A stretch of DNA of 64,000 nt, taken from positions 217,442,997 to 217,506,996 of the forward strand of contig NC_081406.1 of NCBI RefSeq assembly GCF_030272615.1, in the 5' to 3' direction. Made by a program: the position numbers and the translations under genes. The stretch is from Cryptomeria japonica (Eukaryota > Streptophyta > Pinopsida > Cupressales > Cupressaceae). A model generated the notes under the pieces. The model saw only the letters and a program-made list of their open reading frames with translations, was not told the DNA's origin and ran no database searches. Every line of letters begins with the position of its first letter. Position 1 is the first letter of the stretch. Below are positions 1 through 11,400 of this stretch, piece by piece.

Positions 1-168
1 TCGATCCATTTTATCCTATTCATCCTATAGTGTATTTTGGGGTTTTATCAAGGAAATTGTAGCCCATCGATCTCTATCCATGAGCATGTCCTCCATTTTG
101 AATTTCCATAACTCAAACTTGTTGCCATTAAATTTATCCATCTCTATTCTGCTAGATGTGCTTGCCAT
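1..168 (-). pseudogene. 5' end of a Ty1/copia-like gag (element runs off the window)
   Basis: The minus strand, read from the ATG at 168, gives a short gag N-terminus: MASTSSRIEMDKF, then NGNKFELWKFKMEDMLMDRDRW. The family resemblance is to the UBN2-type gag of plant Ty1/copia elements, in which this stretch binds or packages element RNA. An in-frame TAG at 25-27 breaks it, and the rest lies outside the window. The primer-binding sequence just upstream (276-289) supports a copia assignment and this start. The open frame extends upstream to 288, but that part overlaps the leader and is unlikely to be translated. It is either a 5' remnant or a full element continuing to the left; this cannot be decided here. 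Confidence 0.75.
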
Positions 169-275
169 AACTAGCCTACAACAAAGTTTTGAAATCTTCC
201 ACTGCAAAACTCCCACTGAAACTAGATCAGCACAAAAAAACCCATCAACCCAAAAATAATAACAAAGTTGATTAA

Positions 276-289
276 GCTCTGATACCAAT
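276..289 (-). promoter_or_regulatory. Primer-binding site of the copia fragment
   Basis: On the minus strand this reads TTGGTATCAGAGC, the usual plant Ty1/copia match to initiator tRNA-Met. An LTR should begin at once to its right: the plus strand reads TGAAATGAAG from 290. The far LTR boundary and the target duplication cannot be fixed because the other end is off the window. Confidence 0.75.
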
Positions 290-656
290 TGAAATGAAGC
301 CTAAGTGTGGAATAGTGCTTCCAAATGCTACATCTATCAGGAGAGGTGACGTAGAAATTTCTTACAATTAAAATCAGATTTAATCAAATAAAACCATAAC
401 TAGGGAAAACTTTAAGAAACCCCCCCCCATCGGATAAGGTGTAAAAACCTAGCAAAAGCTGTATAATTCCCAGGGAAAATTTTAATTTTACTGGTGAATT
501 TTTACAGTTTATGGAAAAAAAAAAATAATCTCCATTGGTGAATTAGTCGTGATCGCTCAAAGTTTGTGAAAAGTCCTGGCGAATTGTAATGCTTTTAAAA
601 CCAAAAAACTAATTTGCGTGCAAATTGTAATGTTTTTAAAAATAGAAAAATATTTG
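290..656 (-). repeat. Probable 5' LTR of the copia fragment, outer edge unresolved
   Basis: The sequence next to the primer-binding site must start with LTR DNA, and it begins with TG at 290. It contains a run of nine C at 421-429 and no open frame. No second copy is present in the window, so the right-hand boundary is a guess; the LTR could end anywhere between about 400 and 900. Confidence 0.35.
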
Positions 657-870
657 CATTGGCGATTTCAACCTATTTTCAAACAATTAAAAAAAAAATA
701 TTGGCGATTTCAACCTATTTTCAAACCATAAAAATAAAATATTGGAAATTTCAAGCTATTTTCAAACCATAAAAAAAAAATATTGGCGATTTCAAGATAT
801 TTCCAAACCATAAAAAAAATATATTAGGATTTCAACCTTTTTCCAAAATGTAAAAATAATATATTGGCAC
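657..870. repeat. 40-bp tandem repeat with a TTGGCGATTTCAA core
   Basis: Five to six imperfect units of 40-43 bp begin near 659, 701, 743, 783, 824 and 863. Each has a TTGGCGATTTCAA-like core followed by TTTTCAAACCATAAAAA. The same TGGCGAA/T core occurs singly at 578, near 25357, 25525 and 25732, on the far side of the hAT-like transposase relic. Confidence 0.8.
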
Positions 871-874
871 CTCA

Positions 875-1660
875 GCAGTCATCGCCAAGTCATTAAAACA
901 CGTGGCACACAATCATCAACTCTCTACCTGAAAGACTGCCCATTAGAAAATCTCGTGACCTAGCGACAAGCCCTTAGGACTCTATCTCCAACTCGCAAGA
1001 TGAAAATGCTAAGCCTTCATAACCTCGAGATCTAACAACTGAGGGAAACTAAACTGCCACTCGCTAACTCTCAAACACAAAATGTTAAGTCCTCATCACC
1101 GCAGTGACTTGGAGATAGTGGTAACTTTAACCCTTGTCACATACTCACCAACATAAAACTGTTTATCTCTTAACCACTAGCACTTCACTCGCAAGCTCAC
1201 GGCTTGATCAGGTCTTCAGACATTTAACTTCGCGAGCTGGCGATAACCATAAAACTTAACCATGAACTGTCTAGTCACTAGCTCGCAACCTAAAAATGCT
1301 TACATTAAACAAACATGAGAGCTAGCGACAACTGTATGAAATGAGTTACTCGCTAACTCTCTCAACTATAATGTATGACATCAGACCAACTCCAGACCTC
1401 ACGACCAAAGCAATTTCATTAACAATCTCCAGCTCGGTAACATAAAATGCTAACACCAAAAAAGCTAGAGACCTCGTGATGTAAACCCAAACCAGCTTGT
1501 CGCCAACTTACGGCTTGATCACATCTTCAGACATTTTACCTCGCAAGCTGGCAATAACCATAAAACTTAACCACAAACTATCTGGTTGCTAGCTCACAAC
1601 CTAAAAATGCTAACATTAAACAAACATGCGAGCTAGCGACAACTATGGTGGCAAGCTAAT
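875..1660. repeat. TCGC/GCGA-rich domain, left copy
   Basis: No coding potential. The DNA is packed with variants of CTCGCAAGCTCGCGA and GCGAGCTAGCGAC in both orientations, separated by AT-rich spacers such as ATAAAATGCTAACA. It contains an internal duplication: about 1195-1335 matches 1508-1648 in the same order (ACGGCTTGATCA, TCTTCAGACATTT, CTGGCRATAACCATAAAAC, TAAACAAACATG). Blocks at 1341-1500 are homologous and co-linear with 21596-21765. Arrays of short, near-palindromic motifs are typical of subterminal transposase-binding regions, but that role is inference. Confidence 0.7.
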
Positions 1661-3888
1661 ATGTATGAGGAATTTTTAAGGCTTGGATGCCAACTCATTC
1701 TTGAGGGACTAGTTTGAAGGTTTCTCGTGAGTCGAGGTTGATTAGACAAGTGAGGATGATGGTTTCAGAGGCATAAAAGGATTGGATAGCTTCTGAGTTA
1801 GACATTGGAGATCATGGATTTCTCTGAGAAATTAGATCTTAGGTTGCTTGTTGTCATGGATTCTGAAGCAGAATTTGTCCAATCAAGGAGGAATAAAATC
1901 AGAACAAAATTGTTCACAAAAGATGAGCCTTAGCAGGATGTAGTGGATTTGATAGGCATGACTTCTAGATTCTATAGTCATGTTGAAAAACACCAAAATG
2001 ATGATTTTTCACATGAATGAGCATCACCAAATGAAGTGTTAAAAGGTTACAAATACAATGGAGTGGTGACTTAATTGGTAGAAGAGAAAAGAAACCTTTT
2101 TCATTTTTCGAGAGTGGTTTTTTCCTTAGAAAGGAAGATGATGTTTGAGCAGGATCGTGCATGGAGTTGTTGTGTGTTGTGTGATCCTGAATGGGTGTTT
2201 TTTTGTTTTCTCCTATGTGAGTTTGTTTATTGTCAGAGCGGTTGTGAAAGTGAGAAGGATTGTCAGAGGGGGTGTGAAAGCCTTTTCTTATCAAGAAAGG
2301 CCAAGCATGGCACATCCTCGGCTTCTACTCTGCCACAGGATGGCAGGGGGTTTGAAGAAGGAGCCCGTAGAGGAATGAAAGAAGGATTTGTTTGGGTGGG
2401 GAGTGGCAACCAGTCATCTTTTTGATGACATGGAAGATGCAACCCCTCCCCAACATATTGCATTTACCCTAAAGCTCCTCTTTCCACTTTCCCTAATCGT
2501 GGGCATGAAGGCTCGAGCTCCTCTTTCCATTTTCTCTGTTCCTGGGCATGAAGGCTTCCTCCTCTATTTTAATGTTTAGGGGTGACTTTACTAATTTTCT
2601 TCTTGCCAGGTCCCAGTATCCTTCTGAAAAGGGAAATGATCTATTGGACAGAACGTAACATCTCACATTCCATCTGAAGGCATTAGGGTGATAATGGCAT
2701 GGCTCAAGCAGTTTTGCAAGTTGTATAGTCATTGGGGTTCCTTTTCTGGTTCCAGTAGTGATTCTAGACTCTAGGTGAAGGGAGCAAGTTGTATAGTCAT
2801 TTACAAAGTAAATGAAAAGAATTTATTGTCAAGCTTTGTGCAAGTTCTTGAAGGAATTATATATAAATTTATTTTGTGATGGTCGACAAAAGTAGTAATT
2901 TTATTCAATAGAAATTAAATTATAATCTATTTCTCCTCGGTCTATAATTTTATCTCTTTCAAATGATCAGAATCATGAGTTTTAACTTTTTTCATTTGTT
3001 GCATTGTTATGGTGTATGTAATTTTTCATTTGATGCTTCCTATTATGCCCAAGAAGGCAAAATTTTTGTTAGTCTGGAATCATATTAAGGATTCACCTCA
3101 TTGTAATTGGTGGGCAGATTATAGGTATGAGTAAATGCCAACTTTATGGAGGAGGGAAAACATGTACATGATAGTCATAGAACATCTCCATATATATTAC
3201 ATAAATATCCATAGTATATAAAATCATAAGAGTATTAAGAATGAAAGTATCAAACACCACAATAGATATGAATACAACATAATTAGTAAAACATGCATGC
3301 AACTCAAATAAAGGGAATATCTTTTGAGGATCCAATTCCATGATAGATGTTATAGACAAATCACACTTTCATAATCAAAGGAAAACAAGAAAACATATTC
3401 ACCCACAATGAATAAACTATTATAATTGGAAGGTCACTTCACCAAGTCAACATCAAGACAATAGACCAGTGCCTTATCCTAGGGCATAGAGTCACTTACA
3501 ATTAAAAGACAACCTAATAATAAACTTCAATAAGATTCATTTGTAGATAAATAGGAATGAATATGCCATTACATACACAACCCAGATTCATACGTAAACT
3601 GAAAAACCCTTGACCATTCAATTCACAATGAAAACATAAATTCAACACAAAGACAATTATGTAAAGATCTCAAACTACAAATGATATTGATATTATATTC
3701 ATAATGATATCAAAAAGTAAATTCAAAATACGATTCAGCTATGCACTTATCAAGATTCAAATTCTTGAATAGTTGAACTATTATAACTATACCAGAGTTT
3801 TCAACATCAATAAAAGTGGCCAACTAGCCATCCCTCTCAAATTAATCTTGGAATCCTTTTATAAGATGAGGATTCAACAAACTTAGAA
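1661..3888. other. Gene-free stretch
   Basis: No convincing coding region. Overlapping short open frames near 1965-2580 occur on both strands and resemble no family I know. The part from 2740 to 3888 is AT-rich and lies just downstream of the minus-strand unknown ORF, so it may include its 3' untranslated region. Confidence 0.5.
2473..2558. repeat. 43-bp tandem duplication
   Basis: Two adjacent 43-bp copies (2473-2515 and 2516-2558) begin AGCTCCTCTTTCCA and end GGGCATGAAGGCT. They differ at a few positions. Confidence 0.85.
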
Positions 3889-4163
3889 TTACTTTGAGGA
3901 ATCCTGGGTAGCAACCTGACATTTCTTATTTTGCTTTAGCATGGCTTGCCACCTGTCCACCTCTTTGTCTATTGGCCACCTGAATGCCTTTACCTCTTCC
4001 AACTTTGCATGGTCAACCTCAACCTTGAATAGTGAATCAAGCATACCGTTAAGGAAATCAACATCAACCTATTAATCTATATGCTTGATTATTTCTTCTT
4101 CCTCCAGAGTGAAATCAAATTCGCTGGTCCAATCAGAAACTGATTTCAAATCTCCATTACTAC
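3889..4163 (-). pseudogene. Unrecognised long ORF, C-terminal part (split by the Tat element)
   Basis: This is the continuation of the minus-strand coding region at 17325-20445. When the 4164-17324 element and one copy of its ACTAC duplication are disregarded, the frame runs on without a shift into a stretch rich in acidic and lysine residues, and ends at TAA (3889-3891). Two adjacent stops (TAA, TAG) lie about 30 codons in. The C-terminus has a predicted helical, coiled-coil-like character (DFLNGMLDSLFKVEVD...). No known domain recognised. Confidence 0.6.
4159..4163. repeat. Target-site duplication ACTAC, left
   Basis: ACTAC directly precedes the TG of the left LTR and is repeated at 17325-17329 directly after the CA of the right LTR. 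Confidence 0.95.
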
Positions 4164-6044
4164 TGATACTCTACAAAAAGGATTAGAAAATCTGTTTGAT
4201 GGCAACACACACAAGAGCATAAGAAACAAACGTTAGTGTTAGCAACAAAAGATTATCCTAAACAGGCATATCAAGAGAGATATTAAGCATGAAATAGAAA
4301 GCATATAAACATAGAATAAAATAGCTAATCAAGATGCTCATAGTTGCTCCTCCCTTGTTCCTCTCCTCTCCAAGTCCCAAATGAGTGTAGCTCTTAGCTT
4401 TTAGCACTAGCCATGGATGCCATATGGAGATTCAAGATAGTTGAATATGATAAGCAAATGCTATGCAAGTGTAGATAGTGATGCTATGAGAAAGCTCTAT
4501 GCTAATACCAGTATAACAACAATACTCTAATGCTTCTCTCTTTGCTTGAGGAGAAGGGTTCTATTTATAGAAGAAATGGGGAAATGAAGGGTTAAGATTG
4601 AATGGTTTAATCAAGGGCCAAGTTTGAAAGTTGGGGATCCATGCGCACAATCGGCACCAATAAAATGGTGACAAGTGTCAACATAGGATTGGGTTGAGAG
4701 AAGAGGTTGGAGGCATTAAAGGCCTAAGAAGACCTCATGGTTATCTAGAGGCTAAGGGTCAAGTCCAAATTAAGATTACCCACTGGATTAAGAGTTAATC
4801 CAAGGATAAACCTTTGTGCAAATGTTTAAGAGATAATCATGGTCAAACCATTAATGGCCTGATGAGACCTTTGGGTTGGGTAGAGGTTGAGTCAAAACAA
4901 ATGTTTTAACCATGTGGGAGGGTTTGAGGTAACCATTAATGGTTATTGGAGACTTTGGGGATTAAGTGTTTGAAGGTTGAAAGCCTTCAATGGTTATCAA
5001 AGACTTTGAGCCTTTTAGTGGTTGAAGGTTGAAAGCCTTTAATGGTTATCAAAGACTTTGAGGGTTTGAGAAGTGACTTCCCTTTTGCTTAGGAATGTGA
5101 CAAAGTTTAGAGAAGGGGTTAGGTTATTTAGAAGTGATTAGAAAATTCTAGAAAGGGTTTAGGCATGCAAGTGGATTTTGTAGGAAAATGCAAGTGGGAG
5201 AAATTTTGGTATTTTCAATTAAAATAAAATCATTTATTTCAATTAAATGGTGTAATTTGTATTTGGATAAATATTCAAATAAATATTAATTTATTTAAAT
5301 GAGAAAAATGAAGATAAAGCATTAAAATGCTTGAAGACTTTGAGGGAAACCATTAAAGGCTTGAAGACTTTAAGGAAAACCATTAAAATCTTAAGAAGAC
5401 TATAAAAGGAAGCCATCAAGTTTGAAGACTTTAAAGCCATCAAGTTTGAATACTTTAAGGGAAACCATTAAAGGTTTCAAGTGGGTGAGGATAAATAGGA
5501 TTTTAAATAAATAATTTATTTAAAATAGTTGTGCAACTTGCTTTTGTAGGAAAATACAAGTGGGTGGAGGATAAAGGTGATTTAAATAAATTATTTATTT
5601 AAAATAATTGTGCAACTTGCTTTTGTAGGAAAATAAAAGTGGGTGGAGGATAAAGGTGATTTAAATAAATTATTTATTTAAAATAATTGTGCAACTTGCA
5701 TTTGTAGGAAAATACAAGTGGGTAGAGGATAAAGGTGATTTAAATAAATGTTAATTTATTTAAATGTGAGAGGTGGGATTTTGGGGATTTAAATAAATAT
5801 TAATTTATTTAAATGTGAGAGAAGATTTAATTAAACAAATATGATTTATTTATTTAATTAATAGTCTGAATTTGGTTAAGTGAATTAAATCAAATAAATT
5901 GAACAATTTATTTAATTAATAGGAGAAGAGGGTTAAGATGAATTAATTAAATATATTAATTTAATTAATTATTAATTGATGGTTAAATAATCAAATAAAT
6001 ACTAAGTATTCATTTAATTAAGTGGACAGATTTATGTGACTACA
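4164..6044 (-). repeat. 3' LTR of the Tat element
   Basis: Pairs with 15474-17324. Contains a TATA box on the minus strand (4561-4570), repeated GGTTGAAAGCC and AAAGACTTTGAG words, and three 79-bp units at about 5495-5735. Confidence 0.95.
5495..5735. repeat. 79-bp tandem units inside the LTR (x3)
   Basis: The word GTGCAACTTGC recurs at 5531, 5610 and 5689, a constant 79-bp step. Each unit carries a palindromic AT block ATTTAAATAAATTATTTA and a GGTGGAGGATAAAGG block. The same array is at 16774-17015 in the other LTR, so it predates insertion. Confidence 0.9.
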
Positions 6045-6062
6045 TTTTGCCCCTCTTTGAGA
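6045..6062 (-). promoter_or_regulatory. Polypurine tract of the Tat element
   Basis: On the minus strand AAAGAGGGGCAAAA directly precedes the 3' LTR, as needed for plus-strand priming. Confidence 0.8.
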
Positions 6063-8407
6063 CGGTGCGGTTTATCGCGTCGTTTCAAAGAAAGAAAAAT
6101 AGGTGTGAAGAAATGCCCCATAAAATGTAAATTTAATGGGTGGTATGCCCCCTCGAGAGATGGGCCGAAATTTTTTGAAAAATCGGGCGATCTCTCGAAA
6201 AAGAATGAAAAGTGGAGGGGAGGTAGAATAGAAGAAATTAGAACTAATGATGAAAGAATGGGAGAAAATGGAGTGAATATGAAGAAATAACAAGCCAGTG
6301 GGTACCCTGAGGTCATGCAAGAGATACATAGCAGATGTAGTGTAGGGTTTGGATTGATGCTATACAATTGATCAAAATTGGTTAGACAATCTGGTGCAAT
6401 CGGTTTAATTGCCCCGGTCAAGTCAAAGCGTGACAGTTGATGTCAGTTGGTCGCTTGGACATGATAAAATCTGAGTAAGTGAATCAAAGTGACCTGATGT
6501 GACTTAGACAATTGATGTAATTGCTCGATGAAGTCAAGGTATATGAAGCAAAATACTCATTGAGACTTAGACAATTGATGTAATTGTCCATTGGATTGTG
6601 TTTGATTGGTTGATCAATTGATAGTGTGTGCGTGGGATGGATGATTGTGGTGAATCATAGCAGCCCCGTTGAGACTAGGTCATTATGATAAATGCCTGAT
6701 GTAGTCTAGGATTACCATGATCGATTACCTATTGAGACCCGAAGATACTTGATCAGAGTATCTGTTGATAGTCTAGGTGTGTGGGAGTCGATGTATCTGT
6801 GTAGACAGAGTAACTGGCTTAATTTTGTGGATGAGTGAGGATGGGAAGCGATGAAGGGATTAGGATGATGTTGATGATCAAGATAGGGAGGGTGAGGGGG
6901 GATTTGATGTTAGATAGAAGAAATGAAGGACCTATTACATTCCTATGGAAGAAGAGGAAAATAGAGTATCCATTGTCATTACTATGTATGAATGATATGC
7001 AGCTATTTATGAATGTATGGATGGATGGACTGCAATGGAATGCAATATATACAAATGAGATGGAATGATGATCCATGGTGCTTTATTTTTCATCATTGAG
7101 CTTTAAAATGTTGTAAGAAAATACAAGCAACTTGACATAAAGATTCAAGATGACCAGAGTATTTCTTACATGGATTTTATATAGCAAGTTAATACAAGCA
7201 ACTTGATATAATGGATCAAGTTGACCTGAGTATTTCTTGTGGAACAGACAAGGATTATCTCTGTTCATGCATGACTTGGATCGTCCTCCTTGATCTTAGG
7301 CTGATCATATCCTGAGACAAGTGCATACCATACTAAAAGATAAAAACCTTTATCCAGTTTGGATGAGGTAGGAAGAACCAAAGGAAGAGCATTGTACCTG
7401 CAAACAAATAGTATATACATAAAGAATAAAGAATAAGGATCCTTGGTAATGGTGCATGCCCATATGGTTGAGGTATACGCTGTAGTCAGCAAGCCGTAAT
7501 GATCTATGACTGCATTTGGCATAAAATCACGTAGGTTGGTGAACTTCCCACATAGACACCATTAGGACATGCCCCAGAACTTCATCGGAAATAATGCGCA
7601 AACGATACAAAACATTGCTGCAAGATCCTGATACAGATAAACGAACGATTGTACTCACAAATCAACCAAGTATTTGATAGCTTAACATAATTTTCTTGTC
7701 AAAGAAAACATCACTTTTGTCTTTGTTTTGGTAAGGAAGGATGCATCCTTGTTGAAGACAGTTTGATTGTTGATGTTGATTGTGTGGTTGATTGGTAAAT
7801 GGTCATTGTGTGAGTAGTTTGTCAATGTTTATTTTGGTATCTGCATGGATGGGTATGTACAAGGTGTTGCCATGTTTTTGTGTGATTTTTCAATGGTTTT
7901 GTCGATGTTTTTGGATTTTGAATTGTTTTGAATGTTTTTGGTATTTTTGCGAGATATTTTTGAATGTTTTTGGATTTTTGATGATTGTTTGAATGAAGAA
8001 CTTAATGAATCATAAGACAATGTAGAATCCACTTCCATCAATAGGTTAAAGGCATTGCCCCCAGTTTTAGACATGACTATGAAAAAGTGGGATGCAAGAT
8101 GTATGGAGTACTATCATAATTGCAGAGGAATAAAAAGCCATGGTTGATGGATGGATGGATGTATGTATGAAGTAGATGTGATCGCAACAAGTCTGAAAGA
8201 CAATGGAGCCATAGCCTTTACGAGTGGCACCTGTTTGCCAGGTTTTCTCCATCGTACTTACCCAAGGTGCCACTGGAGTGGTTGTTCACCGTTTGGATGC
8301 ATGATTTTTCTTTACTTTTTTGAATGTTTTTGTATTTTCTTCAGGACATTTTTCTGAATGTTTTTGGTATTTTCTGGTATGTAGGGAAGCCTGATGCTTT
8401 GTACAGC
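6063..8407. other. Noncoding 3' region of the Tat element
   Basis: No coding frame of note between the gag-pol stop and the polypurine tract. It holds short imperfect repeats: GACTTAGACAATTGATGTAATTG-type units at about 6500-6590, GATGGATGGATG runs near 7020 and 8145, and TTTGAATGTTTTTGG words at 7925-7980 and 8318-8370. Long 3' noncoding regions are common in Tat elements. Confidence 0.6.
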
Positions 8408-11400
8408 TTAGGTATAAAACCGTTTGAGGTGCATGCTGTTGATTGGATCTGCAAGCAGTTCTCCTTCTGATGTAGCCAACTGATATGCCCCGGACCCGAA
8501 CACAGTAGTGACAACATACGGGCCCAGCCAGTTTGTTTCAAACTTGCCTTGATGTTCTCTGTTTGGTTGATTGCGAGGATTCTCTCGAAGAACAAGATCA
8601 CCTACCTCAAATGTACGAGGTCTAACTTGATGATTGTAGCTTCTGCTCATGCGTTGCTGATAGGCTTTGAGATGGTTCTATGCAGCTTGTCGCTTTTCAT
8701 CAAGTAACTCTAAGTCCTGAAGACGGGACACTCTATATGCTTCGTCATCTATCAGATTATGCAAGGAAACCCATAATGATGGTATCTCGACCTCAATAGG
8801 CAAGATAGCTTCTGCACCATAGACCAATGAATAAGGAGTTGCACCTGTAGGGGTTCGAATGCTAGTTCGATATGCCCGTAGTGCTGGATTTAGTTGAACA
8901 TGCCAATCACGACCAGCATCATTAACTATCTTCTTTAGGATCCTCAATATGTTTTTATTGGATGCTTCGGCCTGACCATTGCCTTGTGGGTAATAGGGAG
9001 TGGAAAAGCGGTGTTGGATATGAAATTTTTCACAAAGTTCGCGGACATCCTGATTTTTGAAAGGAAGACCATTATCTGTGATGATGGACATGGGTACACC
9101 ATACCGGCAGATGATGTAATTGAGGATGAATGAGGCGATCTGCTTACCGGTGACTTGGGTAAGTGGAACAACTTCGATCCACTTTGTGAAATATTCGGTA
9201 GCGGTAATAATGAATTTATGGCCATTGGATGAAGATGGATGGATTTTACCTACAAGGTCAAGGCCCCATTGACAGAAAGGCCATGGCGTTGTGATTGGTT
9301 GTAGTTCCTATGCTGGTGCATGTATTAGGTCACCATGAACTTGACATTTCTTGCATTTTCTGACAAAGTAGTAGGAATCCTTTTCCATAGATGGCCAATA
9401 GTATCCATTGCGCAGGAGTTTCTTGGCTAGTGACGGACCACTTGAGTGAGTCCCGCAAATTCCTTCATGTACTTCTTCCAAAGCCTTTGTTATCTCATCA
9501 TGTTCTAGACATCGAAGGAGAGTACCATCAAGACCGCATCGGTATAGGGTTTTGGCAATAATGGTATATCGAGCAGTTTGGCGAATGAAGGTTTTACATT
9601 GGTTGGGAGGAAGGGTGTGATTGCGGAGATAGGTGTAGAATTCACCATACCATGGGGATTCAGGGATATCATAAGCGGGGATCCAAAGCTGTTCTACCAA
9701 GAACTCGTAGCATGTTGAATTCTGTGGAAGATCTAGGAGAGATGCGATGGTAGCCATAGCGTCAGCAACTCGATTCTGATCTCTTGGTATCTACTCAAAA
9801 GTGATAGTAGTAAATGATGTCTTTAGAGTGTCCACCATTTGCTTATATGGCATGAGTTTATCATCTTTGGTCTGATATTCATCTGTTGCTTGTCGAATGA
9901 CTAGTTGGGAGTCGCCATATACTTGCAGTTCTTGTAATTTCCATTGTATGGCTAACCTGAGTCCTGTGATCAAGGCCTCATACTCTGCTATGTTGTTTGT
10001 GCATGGAAATGTGAGCCTGTAAGACTTCGGGATGCTATCACCTTGAGGTGTGATAAACAAAATGCCTGCCCCCGAGCCATGTCTAGTGTACGAGCCATCA
10101 AAGTAGAGTTTCCATGGTTGTGTTGTTGTGATCATGAATATCTCTTCGTTTGGAAAATTTGAAATAAGAGGATGATCACCTATGAGAGGTGCATCGGCCA
10201 ACTAATCTGCAATAACTTGACCTTTGATAGCTTTACGGTCCACGTACTCGATGTCAAATTCACTTATAATCATCACCCATTTGGCCAAGCGACATGTTAA
10301 TGTTGCTTTGCTGAGTAAATACTTGAGTGGATCAATCTTTGCAATGAGTTGTACCTTGTGTGTCAACAGATAGTGCCTCAATTTTGTGGCTGCTAAGATC
10401 ACTGCTAGGCAAGCTCGCTCAATAGGTGTGTAATTGAGTTCATAGCCAACTAGTGTGCGAGAGATGTAGTAAACAGCACACTCTTTTCCTTCTGCATTAT
10501 GTTGTGCCAGTAATACACCTAATGTTGTACTTGTTGCCGAGATATAGAGTAACAATGGTCTACTTGGATCTGGTGGGATCAGCAATGGTGGTTTCATGAG
10601 ATAGTCTTTGAGTGTCTGAAATGCTTGCTGGCATCGAGCATCCCACTGAAAGCGGATGTTCTTGTGTAGCAGGTGTGTAAATGGGTGACACTTATCAACC
10701 AATTGTGCAATGAATCTTCGGATGGATTGAAGCCATCCTTGTAGTGTCCTTAGCTGACTGATATTCTTTGGAGGTGGCATGTCCATGATTGCTTTTACCT
10801 TTGCTGGGTCGACCTCAATACCTTTTCTTGAGACAATGTATCCTAGAAGTTTCCCGGAGGTTACTCCAAAGACACATTTCTTTGGGTTGAGTCGAACATG
10901 GTATTGTTCTAGTCTATCAAAGATTTTATCTAAGATGTGGAGATGCCCTTCTCTGGTGAGTGATTTTGCTAATAAGTCATCCACATAATCTTCCATCATA
11001 GTATGCATCATGTCATGGAAGATGGTGGTCATTGCTCTTTGATAGGTTGCTCCTGTATTTTTGAGACCAAAGGGCATTACATTCCAGCAATATGTGCCCC
11101 ATGGATAGGTGAAGGCGGTCTTATGTTGATCTTCTGGTGCGATCTTTATCTGATTGTATCCTGAAAAGCCATCCATGAGTGAAAGCATGGCATGTCCTAC
11201 TGTAAGATCCACTATGATATCGATATTTGGTAGGGGGAAGTCATCCTTAGGACATGCCTTATTCAGATCTCTGAAGTCAGTACAAATGCGGATGCCCCCT
11301 TTTGGTTTGCCAACAGGCACAATATTGGAGATCCTTTTTGCATAATCAATTGGTCTAATGAAACCAACGTCTAGTAGTTTCTTGAGTTCTGTTTTGACTA

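Noticed and set aside
2075-2580. Overlapping open frames on both strands as a host gene
   Set aside because: Low-complexity, overlapping in several frames, no recognisable domain, and includes a 43-bp tandem duplication.
6032-6421. Minus-strand 129-residue frame with hydrophobic stretches
   Set aside because: It spans the Tat polypurine tract and LTR edge and has no family resemblance.
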